DNA of 64,000 bases from Actinobacillus seminis (GTDB taxonomy: Bacteria; Pseudomonadota; Gammaproteobacteria; Enterobacterales; Pasteurellaceae). The translations under genes were made by a program, and so were the position numbers. Positions within the stretch are counted from its first letter, which is position 1; the number at the start of each line of letters is the position of its first letter. Location of the stretch: NCBI RefSeq assembly GCF_002263215.1, contig NZ_NLFK01000001.1:372001-436000 (forward strand), given 5' to 3'. Positions 29,882 through 39,842 of the stretch are shown one piece after another. Under the pieces are notes generated by a model. It was given only the letters and a program-made list of their open reading frames with translations. It was not told where the DNA came from and ran no database searches.

Positions 29882-30361
29882 ATGCTTGATTATTTTACTT
29901 GGGATTTTTGGCAACCTCACGGTTTATGGCTGATGTTCCTCAGCGCTTTTTTAAGCGCAACCGCGCTACCCGGCAATTCGGAAGTGGTATTTCTCACCTT
30001 GATATCACCACCGGCATTAAAGGATCATTTTTCTTTTTCTAGCGATATGTTAGCGTTACTCACCGGCGCAGTGATTGGCAATAGCCTTGGCAGTTTAACG
30101 ACCTATTGGCTGGGGTGCCGGTTTCCCGAAGCCAATCTGCGCCAATGTGCACATCCTCGCACCTGCTGGGCGATAGAAAAAATGCAACGTTATGGCGTTA
30201 TCATCTTATTTTTTAGTTGGGTACCGATTGTTGGTGATTTATTTTGTGCCATTGCCGGTTGGTTACGCCTCAATGGGGCTCTCACAATGCTTTTTATTAC
30301 GCTTGGAAAATTAGTGCGGTATATTTTTCTTATGTTTTTTGGTTGGGCAACTTTATTTTAA
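29882..30361 (+). CDS. yqaA: YqaA family inner-membrane protein
   Basis: A 159-residue membrane protein of the YqaA family, related to the SNARE-associated/DedA proteins; its function is not established. It has about four hydrophobic segments (19-40, 57-80, 108-128 and 137-158), with ATALPGNSEVVFL and TGAVIGNSLGSLTTYWLGC matching the family. The E. coli protein is slightly shorter. It sits directly after yqaB and shares its promoter. Two small RNA genes on the other strand begin just past its stop. Confidence 0.88.
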   Translation: MLDYFTWDFWQPHGLWLMFLSAFLSATALPGNSEVVFLTLISPPALKDHFSFSSDMLALLTGAVIGNSLGSLTTYWLGCRFPEANLRQCAHPRTCWAIEKMQRYGVIILFFSWVPIVGDLFCAIAGWLRLNGALTMLFITLGKLVRYIFLMFFGWATLF

Positions 30362-30388
30362 GTTGCAATCCAGTGTATGCCAACAAGT

Positions 30389-30464
30389 AAAAAAAACGCC
30401 ACCTAAAAGGTGGCGAATAACCTAAGGAACCAATTTTTTATAGACAACTGCGAACTGCAGTCTC
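30389..30464 (-). ncRNA. Candidate small RNA A, distal of a tandem pair next to luxS
   Basis: On the minus strand a TATAAT (30476-30471) lies seven bases before a transcript of about 76 bases that ends in a perfect terminator: CGCCACCT / AGGTGGCG (30404-30397 with 30415-30408) followed by eight T. No ORF with a ribosome site is inside. The middle carries GCAGTTGT, an A/T stretch, then TTGGTTCCTTAGGTTA, which is repeated almost exactly in candidate RNA B. The CCTTAG core is complementary to Shine-Dalgarno sequences. Confidence 0.65.
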
Positions 30465-30623
30465 GGCAAGATTATAACACAAGCTTTAAAAAAATTTACA
30501 TAAAATTACATTATTTTACAAAAAACTTTCGCTACTTTTAAAATTCATTTATGATTCAAAAAGTTAAAGTTTACACGATTGTTTATTCGCTCAAAAAAAT
30601 TTACAATTCTCTTTTTGTAGCAC

Positions 30624-30707
30624 AAAAAAACCACTTAAAATAATTTAAGTGGTAAAAAGTAATCTAAGGAACCAATTTTATAAAAACAACTGCAAGTTGC
30701 TACTGTA
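30624..30707 (-). ncRNA. Candidate small RNA B, proximal of a tandem pair next to luxS
   Basis: On the minus strand a TATACT (30719-30714) precedes a transcript of about 84 bases. It has the same layout as RNA A: GCAGTTGT, an A/T stretch, TTGGTTCCTTAGATTA, then a terminator stem of 10 bp (arms 30630-30639 and 30644-30653) and seven T. The distance from the -10 box to GCAGTTG is 20 bases here and 19 in RNA A. The terminator stem sequence is quite different from that of A, while its position is kept; this suggests selection on structure. The promoter faces away from luxS and shares its intergenic region. A TTATGTAAA motif lies upstream of both -10 boxes. Confidence 0.65.
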
Positions 30708-30771
30708 TAAGACAGTATATTCTTTTTAAAGTTCAGATATTTTTACATAAGTTTATAATTAAGGAAAAACT

Positions 30772-31278
30772 ATGCCTTTACTCGACAGTTTTAAAGTGGA
30801 TCACACTCGTATGAATGCGCCGGCGGTGCGTGTTGCCAAAACAATGAGAACCCCGAAAGGTGATGATATTACAGTGTTTGATCTGCGTTTTTGCATTCCG
30901 AATAAAGAAATTCTTTCCTCGAAAGGCATTCATACATTAGAACATTTATTCTCCGGATTTATGCGCGACCACCTCAATAGCGATAGCGTAGAAATTATTG
31001 ATATTTCGCCAATGGGATGTCGTACCGGCTTTTATATGTCCTTGATCGGCATGCCGAGTGAACAACAAGTCGCTCAAGCATGGCTTACCTCAATGAAAGA
31101 TGTATTAAATGTGCAAGATCAACGCCATATTCCGGAGTTGAATGAATATCAATGCGGCACCTACACCGAACATTCCTTATCCGACGCCCATCAAATAGCA
31201 CAAAACGTGTTAAATCGTGGTATTGCAATTAATAAAAACGAAGATTTAACCCTCGACGAAGCATTACTCAATCCATAA
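30772..31278 (+). CDS. luxS: S-ribosylhomocysteine lyase (AI-2 synthase)
   Basis: A 168-residue LuxS, an iron enzyme that cleaves S-ribosylhomocysteine to homocysteine and DPD, the precursor of autoinducer-2. The metal motif is [12 protein letters not shown] (His54, His58), the catalytic Cys is in [11 protein letters not shown] (Cys84), and the third metal ligand is in the C-terminal segment near [15 protein letters not shown] precedes the ATG. purT follows after 14 bases in the same direction, so the two are probably co-transcribed. Two candidate small RNA genes lie upstream on the opposite strand. Confidence 0.97.
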   Translation: MPLLDSFKVDHTRMNAPAVRVAKTMRTPKGDDITVFDLRFCIPNKEILSSKGIHTLEHLFSGFMRDHLNSDSVEIIDISPMGCRTGFYMSLIGMPSEQQVAQAWLTSMKDVLNVQDQRHIPELNEYQCGTYTEHSLSDAHQIAQNVLNRGIAINKNEDLTLDEALLNP

Positions 31279-31292
31279 GCAAAGGAGTATAT

Positions 31293-32474
31293 ATGACAAC
31301 TATCGGAACCGCCCTTACCGCCAACGCCACCAAAGTGATGTTGCTCGGCGCCGGAGAATTAGGCAAAGAAGTCGTTATTGAATTACAGCGTTTAGGCGTA
31401 GAGGTAATCGCGGTAGATCGCTACGAAAACGCACCGGCACAACAAGTGGCACACCGTGCTTATACCATTTCCATGTTGGATGGCGCAACATTAAAAGCCT
31501 TAGTAGAAAAAGAACAACCGGATTATATTGTACCGGAAGTAGAAGCGATCGCCACAGATGCCTTAGTAGAATTAGAACAAGCCGGCTTTAACGTTATCCC
31601 AACTGCGAAAGCCACGCGCCTGACAATGAACCGCGAAGGTATTCGTCGTTTAGCTGCGGAAGAATTGGAGTTGCCGACTTCCCCTTATCAATTCGTAGAT
31701 AACTTTGCTCAATTTGAAAGTGCGGTCGAAAAAATCGGCATTCCTTGCGTGGTCAAACCCATTATGTCCTCCTCCGGACACGGACAAAGCATCTTAAAAT
31801 CACGCCAAGATCTGAAAAAAGCTTGGGATTATGCCCAACAAGGCGGACGTGCCGGCAGCGGTCGCGTTATCGTCGAGGGCTTCGTGACATTTGACTACGA
31901 AATTACTCTCCTAACCGTGCGCCATATTCATGGAACCTCATTTTTAGCGCCAATTGGACATCACCAAGAAGATGGGGATTATCGAGAATCCTGGCAACCA
32001 CAAGCCATGTCGAAAGCGGCATTACAAAAAGCGCAACATATTGCAGAGAAAATTACCACCGCACTTGGCGGTCGCGGTATTTTCGGCGTAGAAATGTTTG
32101 TATGCGGTGACGAGGTTATTTTCAATGAAGTTTCACCACGCCCACATGATACCGGCATGGTCACCCTCATTTCACAAGAACTCTCCGAATTTGCACTACA
32201 CGCCCGAGCTATTTTAGGCTTACCGATTCCGCACATTGGTCTGATTAGCCCGTCAGCCTCCAAATCCATTGTCATAGAAGGAAAATCCAATCAAGTGCAA
32301 TTTGGCAACCTCGCCGAAGTCTTAGCGGAACCGAATACTAATATTCATTTATTCGGTAAAGGCGAAGTAGATGGACACCGCCGCATGGGCGTATTGCTGG
32401 CGCGCGATAATTCTATCGAAGAGGCGTTGGCGAAAGTGAAGCGTGCTTATGATAAATTAGAGGTAAAATTGTAA
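31293..32474 (+). CDS. purT: Formate-dependent GAR transformylase 2
   Basis: A 393-residue ATP-grasp enzyme, which formylates glycinamide ribonucleotide with free formate and ATP in purine synthesis. The N-terminal [29 protein letters not shown] is the PreATP-grasp domain. The ATP-grasp part has [38 protein letters not shown] and [29 protein letters not shown]. The ribosome site is AAAGGAG. The close link to luxS is worth noting, because PurT needs formate and so suits anaerobic growth. Confidence 0.96.
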   Translation: MTTIGTALTANATKVMLLGAGELGKEVVIELQRLGVEVIAVDRYENAPAQQVAHRAYTISMLDGATLKALVEKEQPDYIVPEVEAIATDALVELEQAGFNVIPTAKATRLTMNREGIRRLAAEELELPTSPYQFVDNFAQFESAVEKIGIPCVVKPIMSSSGHGQSILKSRQDLKKAWDYAQQGGRAGSGRVIVEGFVTFDYEITLLTVRHIHGTSFLAPIGHHQEDGDYRESWQPQAMSKAALQKAQHIAEKITTALGGRGIFGVEMFVCGDEVIFNEVSPRPHDTGMVTLISQELSEFALHARAILGLPIPHIGLISPSASKSIVIEGKSNQVQFGNLAEVLAEPNTNIHLFGKGEVDGHRRMGVLLARDNSIEEALAKVKRAYDKLEVKL

Positions 32475-32488
32475 TTCCCCCAAAAAAC

Positions 32489-32529
32489 AAAAGTGCGGTG
32501 AAAATTTTGTTATTTTTCACCGCACTTTT
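32489..32529. terminator. Bidirectional terminator between purT and gshF
   Basis: AAAAGTGCGGTGAAAA (32489-32504) and TTTTCACCGCACTTTT (32514-32529) are perfect 16-base arms made from two facing uptake signals. Confidence 0.9.
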
Positions 32530-32545
32530 ATCTTTAATCGCTTTA

Positions 32546-34819
32546 CTATTTTAGTTCAGGAAATAGCATTTTAATCACATTTTGCGTCACGCGACGGGAT
32601 TTACCGACGTAAGGGAAAATATGCATCATCATCATTGGATTGAAATTGGCTTCAATCACGCCCCAAGAAGATAAACTTGGTTGCGCCGGTTGTTTTAAAT
32701 CCGGAATAATTAAATCCACGCCACATATCGCCACCCCCATGGCTTTGGTGATCTCCACCGCCAATTGCTTGTAACTAGGATGCATTTCGTCGGTCATATC
32801 AATGCTGTCGCCGCCGGTGCTGATATTGGAATTTGCGCGTAATTGAACCGGCTGACCTTGCGCCGGGATACTTTCTACGGTTAAGCTCTGTTCTTTGAGT
32901 TGCAATTGTTCAATATCGCCTAAAGCAATTTTTTTCAGTGGCGTGCGGCTACCGTCACCACGTAGCGGATGATCATTTTTCGCAGCAACCAATTCCGCCA
33001 CCGTATGTTCACCATCTCCGACCACATTCGCCGGTACGCGCAACAACACTGCCAACGTATCTTCACCCAACACAAAGAAACGATATTCCGTTCCGACCAA
33101 ATAATCTTCCACCATGATTTCTTTATCTTCACGGAAAGCAATTTCGACTGCCTTAGCAAAATCATCGCGATCTTGTACCCCTTGTTGGAAAATGGTAATG
33201 CCCAGCCCATAATTTGTGGATTTCGGCTTGATCACCACCGCTCGCCTGGCAAATAAAGCATAACTTGCCACAGCTTGTTCCGCCGAAGTAAATTCCACAC
33301 TCTGCGGTACATTAAAACCCGCTTTTTGTAGCACTTTTTTGGTGACCACCTTATTTTCCATAATCAGCGAAGAAATATAGCTGTCATGGGAAGTCATATT
33401 ACCATTTTTCACATATTCAATATGATCGCCGAATTGTAAACGTAAGAATTGATCATTTTCGTCTAAAATTTCAGTTTTGATGCCCTTTTGAATTAGATCG
33501 AACATCAAGGCTTGAGTGGAAAGCTCCATATTATCAAAGGCAGATAAGGCATAAAAACGTTTAAAAGCATCCGCTTTATATTGTTGTGCCAAGGTTGCCC
33601 CCAATTTTTGATAACCGCCGGCGCGTTCAATGGCTTGCACTAAACGCCCACACAGCGTCCGGCTTGGTTCGGCAAATTGCGCGAATTTTTCTTGCACTAT
33701 TTCCACCGCACTTTGCTCCGCCCCGATCTCTTGCAACATAACCATTAATTGTTGCAACAACGCTTCGCCCTCTTGACGATATTGAGTCTGGCTTAATGGA
33801 TGTTCAAACGCCACATCTGCCAAACGTTGTTTACCCGAATTCACCTCGTCTTGATCGGCAGTTTCATCCAACCAAATCATCAACAAAATAAAATAATAAA
33901 TAAATTTTGCATCCTTAAGATTGATGCCGCAAGGTTCAAATGGATTAAGATCAAACAATCTAAATTCCAAATATTGAATCCCGCTGGTCAATAAGTCCCG
34001 TGCTTTTTTCGCGCCACGCAAGCGCACATTGGAATAAAATTCTTTTTCAGCAATCAAACGTCCGGATGCTACCCAATGTTCCAAGGAGTCAATATATTGC
34101 TGCACGCTGTCAAAAGAAACGATAATATCCGGTGCATTCACATAACCATATTGGCTGGAACGCAAACTGCGCACATATTGTCCCGCTTTTAATGGCGAGT
34201 CATCTCTAAAATAGTTGCTGTCAACCGTTGGCGTTGCGGATAAAAAATATAATAAAACCCATTGATAACGAAGGAAATTTTTCGCCATTTTAAGATATAA
34301 ATCGTTCTGAAATTCGACCGCACTTCGGTACTCATTCTGTAAGCGAAATAGGGTATGAATTAAATCGCCATCCAGTTGAAAATTATAATGAATGCCACTA
34401 ACCATCTGCTTACTTTTGCCGTAAGATTGCACCAAATGTTCGCGGTAGGCCACATCCTCCGGATTATCCAATTGCGCCACTTTAATTTGATCTTCCGGCG
34501 GCAATCCGGCAGGCATACTCATTGGAAAAATATATTCATCTTCCGCCATGGAACGTAGCACCACTTCATGAATCGCAGATAACCAACGCAGCGTATCTTC
34601 CAATTTTTTATTTGGCGGCGTGATTAATTCCAGCTGGCTTTCAGCAAAATCAGTTTGAATATAAGGATGATAAGAACGATTACCAAAGCACTTCGGATGT
34701 GGCGTCGTTACTACAGATCCATCCTGATAAACGCGCTGACTTTCTTTTTCCAAGCCAAATGACGCTTGTTGAAAAAGCAGCCCCAAACCATGTTTTTTTA
34801 TCACTTGCTGTATATTCAT
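32546..34819 (-). CDS. gshF: Bifunctional glutathione synthetase (GshF/GshAB)
   Basis: A 757-residue fusion that carries out both steps of glutathione synthesis. The N-terminal two thirds are a glutamate-cysteine ligase of the GshA type (GLGLLFQQASFGLEKESQRV, PHPKCFGNRSYHPYIQTDFAESQLELIT, MVSGIHYNFQLD, YLEFRLFDLNPFEPCG). The last third is an ATP-grasp domain (VVIKPKSTNYGLGITIFQ, MVEDYLVGTEYRFFVLG, AICGVDLIIPD, VIEANFNPMMMMHIFPYVG). Such fusions are known in Pasteurella and some Gram-positives, while H. influenzae imports glutathione. A product inhibitor-resistant fusion would raise thiol supply next to the iron-sulfur genes. It reads in the same direction as fdx, 94 bases downstream of it. 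Confidence 0.96.
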   Translation of the reverse strand: MNIQQVIKKHGLGLLFQQASFGLEKESQRVYQDGSVVTTPHPKCFGNRSYHPYIQTDFAESQLELITPPNKKLEDTLRWLSAIHEVVLRSMAEDEYIFPMSMPAGLPPEDQIKVAQLDNPEDVAYREHLVQSYGKSKQMVSGIHYNFQLDGDLIHTLFRLQNEYRSAVEFQNDLYLKMAKNFLRYQWVLLYFLSATPTVDSNYFRDDSPLKAGQYVRSLRSSQYGYVNAPDIIVSFDSVQQYIDSLEHWVASGRLIAEKEFYSNVRLRGAKKARDLLTSGIQYLEFRLFDLNPFEPCGINLKDAKFIYYFILLMIWLDETADQDEVNSGKQRLADVAFEHPLSQTQYRQEGEALLQQLMVMLQEIGAEQSAVEIVQEKFAQFAEPSRTLCGRLVQAIERAGGYQKLGATLAQQYKADAFKRFYALSAFDNMELSTQALMFDLIQKGIKTEILDENDQFLRLQFGDHIEYVKNGNMTSHDSYISSLIMENKVVTKKVLQKAGFNVPQSVEFTSAEQAVASYALFARRAVVIKPKSTNYGLGITIFQQGVQDRDDFAKAVEIAFREDKEIMVEDYLVGTEYRFFVLGEDTLAVLLRVPANVVGDGEHTVAELVAAKNDHPLRGDGSRTPLKKIALGDIEQLQLKEQSLTVESIPAQGQPVQLRANSNISTGGDSIDMTDEMHPSYKQLAVEITKAMGVAICGVDLIIPDLKQPAQPSLSSWGVIEANFNPMMMMHIFPYVGKSRRVTQNVIKMLFPELK

Positions 34820-34913
34820 TCTGTTTTCCTTTGTACAACGCAGAAATTTAACCCAAGCTCCGCTTTCATCAATCTTGAAAAGTGCGGTAACTTTTGGCTT
34901 AATTTTAGCTTGT

Positions 34914-35255
34914 TTAGTGTTCTTCTCTGGCGTGATTTAAACTGTATTTCGGAATTTCCACCACCAAATCTTCCGTGCCAATTTGACATTGGCAACTTAA
35001 ACGACTATCGACTTCCAGACCCCAGGCTTTATCCAACATATCATCTTCATCATCCGTGGTTTCATTTAAGCTATCAAACCCCTCGCGCACAATCACATGA
35101 CAAGTGGTACAAGCGCAAGATTTATCGCAAGCATGTTCAATTTCAATCCCCGCCTCCAAGGCAACATCTAACAAATTATCCCCTTCGGCAGCGTCTACTA
35201 CCATGCCTTCCGGACATAACATTTCATGCGGTAAAAAAATTACTTTTGTCATCAT
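34914..35255 (-). CDS. fdx: ISC-type 2Fe-2S ferredoxin
   Basis: A 113-residue adrenodoxin-type ferredoxin, which donates electrons for iron-sulfur cluster assembly on IscU. The cluster ligands are in EHACDKSCACTTCHVIV (three Cys) and the later RLSCQCQIG. The N-terminal KVIFLPHEMLCPEGMVVDAAEGDNLLDVALEAGIEIEHAC is typical. It is the last recognisable member of the isc operon here; the small iscX gene that often follows is absent, and the next gene is gshF. Confidence 0.96.
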   Translation of the reverse strand: MMTKVIFLPHEMLCPEGMVVDAAEGDNLLDVALEAGIEIEHACDKSCACTTCHVIVREGFDSLNETTDDEDDMLDKAWGLEVDSRLSCQCQIGTEDLVVEIPKYSLNHAREEH

Positions 35256-35282
35256 TATTCCTACATTGACTAAATTTTACAA

Positions 35283-37142
35283 TTACTTGGCACTTAATTT
35301 TTGCACTGATTGACCGGTAAGTGCTTTACGAATGGATTGATCCATGCGACGCGCGGCAAATTCTTGCGTCTCCTGATCCAAGATCTTAATACCTTGTTTA
35401 ATCGCTAAACTATCATCTTGCTTACACAACGCCTGTAGAGAAACAAGCGCATTTTTGACCGCACTTAGTTCCTCATCGTTTAATAAATCTTTATCTTGTT
35501 GCAACGCCGCATACACGCTTTCCAACACGCGCGTCGCTTCAACGCGTTGCTCTGCCAACAAGCGAGTTTGAATATCCTGTTTGGCATTTTCCATGGAGGA
35601 TTTTAACATAGTGGCAATTTCGTCATCCGTCAAGCCATAAGAAGGTTTAACTTGAATGGATGATAGCACACCGGTTGATTTTTCCATGGCGGTTACGCTT
35701 AATAATCCGTCGGCATCCACTTGATAAGTCACGCGCACGTGCGCCACGCCCGCTGCCATCGGCGGAATACCACGCAAGGTAAAACGCGCCAACGACCGAC
35801 AATCATCCACCATTTCGCGTTCTCCTTGTACAATATGCACTGACATTGCCGTTTGTCCCTCTTTAAAGGTGGTAAATTCTTGCGCGCGCGCTACCGGAAT
35901 CGTGGTGTTACGTGGAATAATTTTCTCTACTAAGCCTCCCATGGTTTCAATCCCCAAAGACAGAGGGATCACATCCAATAACAGCATTTCCGAATCCGGT
36001 TTATTACCGATTAAAATATCTGCCTGAATTGCCGCCCCCAGCGCCACTACTTTATCCGGATCGATTGAAGTCAACGGTGTTTTACGGAAAAATTCGCCCA
36101 CTTGCTCGCGCACATAAGGTACTCGTGTAGAACCGCCAACCATCACCACTTCGCACACTTCATCCACAGCCACTTTGGCATCTTTTAACGCACGGTGACA
36201 CGCCAATAACGAACGTTTTACTAAGGGTTGAATTAATTGATTAAATTGCGCGCGGCTAATTTCTCCTTGCCAAGTTTGATAATTTAACGCACAATGTTGC
36301 ACTTCACTTAATTGGGTTTTCACGCCTTTGACAAGTTCTAGCAATTGACGATTTTGACGATCATCATGCGGCGTAATGCCCGACTGCGCCACAATCCAAT
36401 CAGCAAGCAAATGGTCAAAATCATCACCACCCAACGCCGTATCACCGCCGGTAGCTAAAACCTCAAAAACCCCTTTGGATAAACGCAAAATAGAAATATC
36501 AAAGGTACCACCGCCTAAATCATAAACTGCAATGACGCCCTCTTGCCCGCTATCCAATCCATAGGCAATCGCAGCCGCCGTCGGCTCATTGAGTAAACGC
36601 AACACATTTAAGCCGGCAAGTTTCGCTGCATCTTTAGTACTTTGGCGCTGCGCATCATCAAAATATGCCGGCACGGTAATCACCGCGCCATCCAATTCGC
36701 CACCAAGTCGTTGTTCTCCAAGTGCGGTCAATTTTTTCAAAATTTCAGCGGAAATTTCAACCGGACTAAAGGTTCCTTGCGACGTATTGATTAATGGCAA
36801 TCCATTTTCGCTTTGGCTGAAATGATAGGGTAAATTTGGGTAACGCGTTTTTACATCAGCTAAAGAACGTCCGATTAAACGTTTGACGGAAATGATCGTA
36901 TTTTGCGGATCTTGACTGGCTAATTCGCCGGCTTCGTAACCAACAAGCACTTCTTGCGCTTGACCAAAATGGACAATGGAAGGTACCAGCGGACGCTCTT
37001 TTGCGTCGAGTAAAATATCTGTAGAACCGTTACGCACGGTCGCAACTAAAGAATTTGTTGTCCCTAAGTCAATACCAACCGCGCGTTTTTGTTGGTGTGG
37101 TGCGGCGCTTTGACCGGGTTCTGCAATTTGAAGTAATGCCAT
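35283..37142 (-). CDS. hscA: Fe-S chaperone HscA (Hsp70 family)
   Basis: A 619-residue specialised Hsp70, which with HscB transfers clusters from IscU. The nucleotide-binding domain shows [55 protein letters not shown] and [16 protein letters not shown], and the substrate domain has [23 protein letters not shown]. The length equals that of E. coli HscA (616). It lies 54 bases after hscB and 28 bases before fdx, within the isc operon. Confidence 0.97.
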   Translation of the reverse strand: MALLQIAEPGQSAAPHQQKRAVGIDLGTTNSLVATVRNGSTDILLDAKERPLVPSIVHFGQAQEVLVGYEAGELASQDPQNTIISVKRLIGRSLADVKTRYPNLPYHFSQSENGLPLINTSQGTFSPVEISAEILKKLTALGEQRLGGELDGAVITVPAYFDDAQRQSTKDAAKLAGLNVLRLLNEPTAAAIAYGLDSGQEGVIAVYDLGGGTFDISILRLSKGVFEVLATGGDTALGGDDFDHLLADWIVAQSGITPHDDRQNRQLLELVKGVKTQLSEVQHCALNYQTWQGEISRAQFNQLIQPLVKRSLLACHRALKDAKVAVDEVCEVVMVGGSTRVPYVREQVGEFFRKTPLTSIDPDKVVALGAAIQADILIGNKPDSEMLLLDVIPLSLGIETMGGLVEKIIPRNTTIPVARAQEFTTFKEGQTAMSVHIVQGEREMVDDCRSLARFTLRGIPPMAAGVAHVRVTYQVDADGLLSVTAMEKSTGVLSSIQVKPSYGLTDDEIATMLKSSMENAKQDIQTRLLAEQRVEATRVLESVYAALQQDKDLLNDEELSAVKNALVSLQALCKQDDSLAIKQGIKILDQETQEFAARRMDQSIRKALTGQSVQKLSAK

Positions 37143-37195
37143 TGTTATTCTCTATAATCATGATAAGCGCAAATTTAACGCTCAGTTTAACTCAT

Positions 37196-37732
37196 TTAGT
37201 TGGCTTGCGAGATTAAATTGTATAAAACATCTTCGATTCGTTCGATTTCTTGCTGTAATTTTTTGATAAAACGTAATCGATCCGTCAACATTTTCGCTTG
37301 TTGCCAATTTTGTGCAGAAAGTGCGGTAGAAATTTCAGCTAAAACAGACTGTTGATATTGTTCAATTTGTTGGCTAAATTCAATCAACTGCTGCGCATCT
37401 TGTTGCGCCTCTAAGACTTCCAATTGCTCGCGCCATTGCATTTGTTGCATCAAAAATGCCATATCTTTTGAGCTTTGCGGCTCAAGGTTCAAGCTCTCGC
37501 CAGTATGTAACGCCACGATACAGTCCGCCCGCAATACGGGATCTTTGAGAATTTTCAGCGCATCATTTACTTCCGCCGATTTTTGCATGGCAAGTCGTTG
37601 TTCTTGTGGAGAATGTTGCACAAAATTATCCGGGTGTAACGATTTTTGCAGCGCTAAATAACGTTGCGAGAGTAAAGTTAGATCCACCGTAAAATCCACG
37701 GGTAAATCAAAGAAAAGAAATGGATTTATCAT
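37196..37732 (-). CDS. hscB: Fe-S co-chaperone HscB (J-domain protein)
   Basis: A 178-residue J-type co-chaperone, which delivers IscU to HscA. The J domain (about 1-75) includes FLFFDLPVDFTVDLTLLSQRYLALQKSLHPDNF, with the HPD motif that stimulates HscA, then EVNDALKILKDPVLRADCIVAL. The C-terminal helical bundle (about 85-175) binds IscU. It lies 16 bases after iscA. Confidence 0.95.
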   Translation of the reverse strand: MINPFLFFDLPVDFTVDLTLLSQRYLALQKSLHPDNFVQHSPQEQRLAMQKSAEVNDALKILKDPVLRADCIVALHTGESLNLEPQSSKDMAFLMQQMQWREQLEVLEAQQDAQQLIEFSQQIEQYQQSVLAEISTALSAQNWQQAKMLTDRLRFIKKLQQEIERIEDVLYNLISQAN

Positions 37733-37748
37733 TATAATCCCCCTCTAA

Positions 37749-38072
37749 CTATACGTTAAAACTTTCACCGCAACCGCATTGATCTTTAACGTTTGGATTG
37801 GTAAATTTAAATCCTTCGTTTAAGCCTTCTTTGACAAAATCAAGTTGTGTACCGTCCAGATAAACCAAACTTTTCGTATCGACAATGACTTTAACTCCAT
37901 TACTTTCAAAAATCTGATCATCTTCATTGATATGATCGACAAATTCCAATACGTACGCTAAACCAGAACAACCTGAGGTTTTTATCCCTAGGCGTAAACC
38001 AATCCCTCTTCCTCTATTTGCCAAAAAAGTCAGGACGCGATTTGCTGCTGTTTCAGTTAATGTAATTGCCAT
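37749..38072 (-). CDS. iscA: Iron-sulfur cluster assembly protein IscA
   Basis: A 107-residue A-type carrier. The three conserved cysteines lie in [11 protein letters not shown] and the C-terminal DQCGCGESF. The ATG at 38072 ([14 protein letters not shown]) gives the normal family length; the frame is open upstream but without a ribosome site. It lies between iscU and hscB in the isc operon. Confidence 0.96.
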   Translation of the reverse strand: MAITLTETAANRVLTFLANRGRGIGLRLGIKTSGCSGLAYVLEFVDHINEDDQIFESNGVKVIVDTKSLVYLDGTQLDFVKEGLNEGFKFTNPNVKDQCGCGESFNV

Positions 38073-38135
38073 AATACGGACTCCAAAACCATACAAAAAA
38101 CAGTGGGTGTTATCCACCCACCTAACCCGATAAAA

Positions 38136-38519
38136 TTATTCACCTTTTTTCGCTTTATAATCTGCGATTGCTGCTTTGATGGCATCTTCGGCAAGAATAG
38201 AACAGTGCACTTTGACCGGCGGAAGTTCTAATTCTTCGGCAATTTGGCTATTTTTGATTGCTTGCGCTTCATCTAAGGATTTACCTTTTACCCATTCAGT
38301 GATCAATGAGCTGGATGCGATCGCTGAACCGCAACCATAGGTTTTAAATTTCGCATCTTCGATAATGCCTTGCTCGTTGACTTTGATCTGCAACTGCATT
38401 ACGTCACCACAAGCCGGCGCACCAACCATACCGGTTCCTACATCAGCAGATTTTTTATCAAATGATCCCACGTTACGCGGGTTTTCATAATGTTCAATTA
38501 CTTTTTCACTATATGCCAT
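38136..38519 (-). CDS. iscU: Iron-sulfur cluster scaffold IscU
   Basis: A 127-residue scaffold on which 2Fe-2S clusters are built from the sulfur of IscS. It has Cys residues in GAPACGDVM, YGCGSAIASSS and VHCSILAEDAI, and the HscA-recognition motif LPPVK. The ATG at 38519 (MAYSEKVIEHYENPRNVGSF) matches the family start and has GGAAA upstream. Confidence 0.97.
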   Translation of the reverse strand: MAYSEKVIEHYENPRNVGSFDKKSADVGTGMVGAPACGDVMQLQIKVNEQGIIEDAKFKTYGCGSAIASSSLITEWVKGKSLDEAQAIKNSQIAEELELPPVKVHCSILAEDAIKAAIADYKAKKGE

Positions 38520-38579
38520 TTTCTGTTTCCTTTCGCGTTGGGCGGATAAAACAGTCCGACCAATCAATACTGATATTAA

Positions 38580-39794
38580 TTAATGATGTGTCCATTCAAT
38601 AGAACTTAGATCAATCCCTTCTTTGTACATATCCCAAAGGGGGGATAATTCTCTTAATTTTTCGACCGCACTTTTAACCAAATTAATTGTGTAATCAATT
38701 TCTTCTTCCGTGGTGTAACGACCTAGGGTGAAACGGATTGAGCTGTGTGCCAATTCGTCATTTAATCCTAAAGCGCGTAACACATAAGAAGGTTCAAGGC
38801 TGGCAGAAGTACAAGCGGAGCCTGAAGAAACCGCAATATCACGCAACGCCATCATCAAGCTCTCCCCCTCTACATAGTTAAAACTGATGTTCAGGTTATT
38901 ATCTACACGATATTCCATTGAACCATTCACATAAGTTTCTTCAATTTCTTTTAACCCATTGTATAAACGATCACGCAAGGCTTTTAAGCGCGGCATTTCT
39001 GTTGCCATTTCTTCTTTACAAATACGATACGCTTCGCCCATACCAACAATTTGGTGTACCGGCAAGGTTCCAGAACGCATACCACGTTCGTGTCCGCCAC
39101 CATGAATGATCGCTTCCAAACGTACGCGCGGTTTACGACAAACATATAATGCGCCGATCCCTTTCGGTCCATATAGCTTGTGGCTTGACATTGACATTAA
39201 GTCAATTTTTAATTCGCTCAGATTAATCGGCAATTTACCAACACTTTGGGTCGCATCCACATGGAAAATAATTTTGCGTTCACGGCACAACTCACCAATA
39301 GCTTTAATATCTTGTATCACACCGATTTCATTATTAACATGCATAATGGAAACTAAAATCGTATCCGCACGCATTGCCGCTTTTAATTCATCCAAATTAA
39401 TCAAACCGTCTGATTGCGGACTTAAATAGGTCACATCAAAACCTTCACGTTCTAATTGACGACAAGTATCCAACACCGCTTTATGCTCTGTTTTGCAAGT
39501 AATAATATGCTTACCTTTGGTTTGATAGAAATGGGCTGCCCCTTTGATCGCCAAGTTATCTGCTTCTGTTGCACCTGAGGTAAACACAATTTCACGCGAA
39601 TCCGCACCAATTAAATCTGCAATCTGATTACGTGCAACATCTACCGCCTCTTCCGCTTGCCAACCGAATTTGTGAGAACGCGAGGCCGGATTACCAAAAT
39701 CACCATCAACTGTTAAATATTCCATCATTTTTTTTGCAACACGATGATCCACAGGACATGTGGCAGCGTAATCCAAATAAATGGGTAATTTCAT
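38580..39794 (-). CDS. iscS: Cysteine desulfurase IscS
   Basis: A 404-residue PLP enzyme, which removes sulfur from cysteine and supplies IscU, tRNA thiolation and other acceptors. Signatures are [41 protein letters not shown], the PLP lysine in [19 protein letters not shown], and the catalytic Cys loop [20 protein letters not shown]. The length is the same as E. coli IscS. GGAGTG precedes the ATG, and it lies 48 bases after iscR. Confidence 0.98.
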   Translation of the reverse strand: MKLPIYLDYAATCPVDHRVAKKMMEYLTVDGDFGNPASRSHKFGWQAEEAVDVARNQIADLIGADSREIVFTSGATEADNLAIKGAAHFYQTKGKHIITCKTEHKAVLDTCRQLEREGFDVTYLSPQSDGLINLDELKAAMRADTILVSIMHVNNEIGVIQDIKAIGELCRERKIIFHVDATQSVGKLPINLSELKIDLMSMSSHKLYGPKGIGALYVCRKPRVRLEAIIHGGGHERGMRSGTLPVHQIVGMGEAYRICKEEMATEMPRLKALRDRLYNGLKEIEETYVNGSMEYRVDNNLNISFNYVEGESLMMALRDIAVSSGSACTSASLEPSYVLRALGLNDELAHSSIRFTLGRYTTEEEIDYTINLVKSAVEKLRELSPLWDMYKEGIDLSSIEWTHH

Positions 39795-39842
39795 TTAATT
39801 CACTCCTAAATAGCTTTATTCTATAGCGCACTTTATGCTGAC

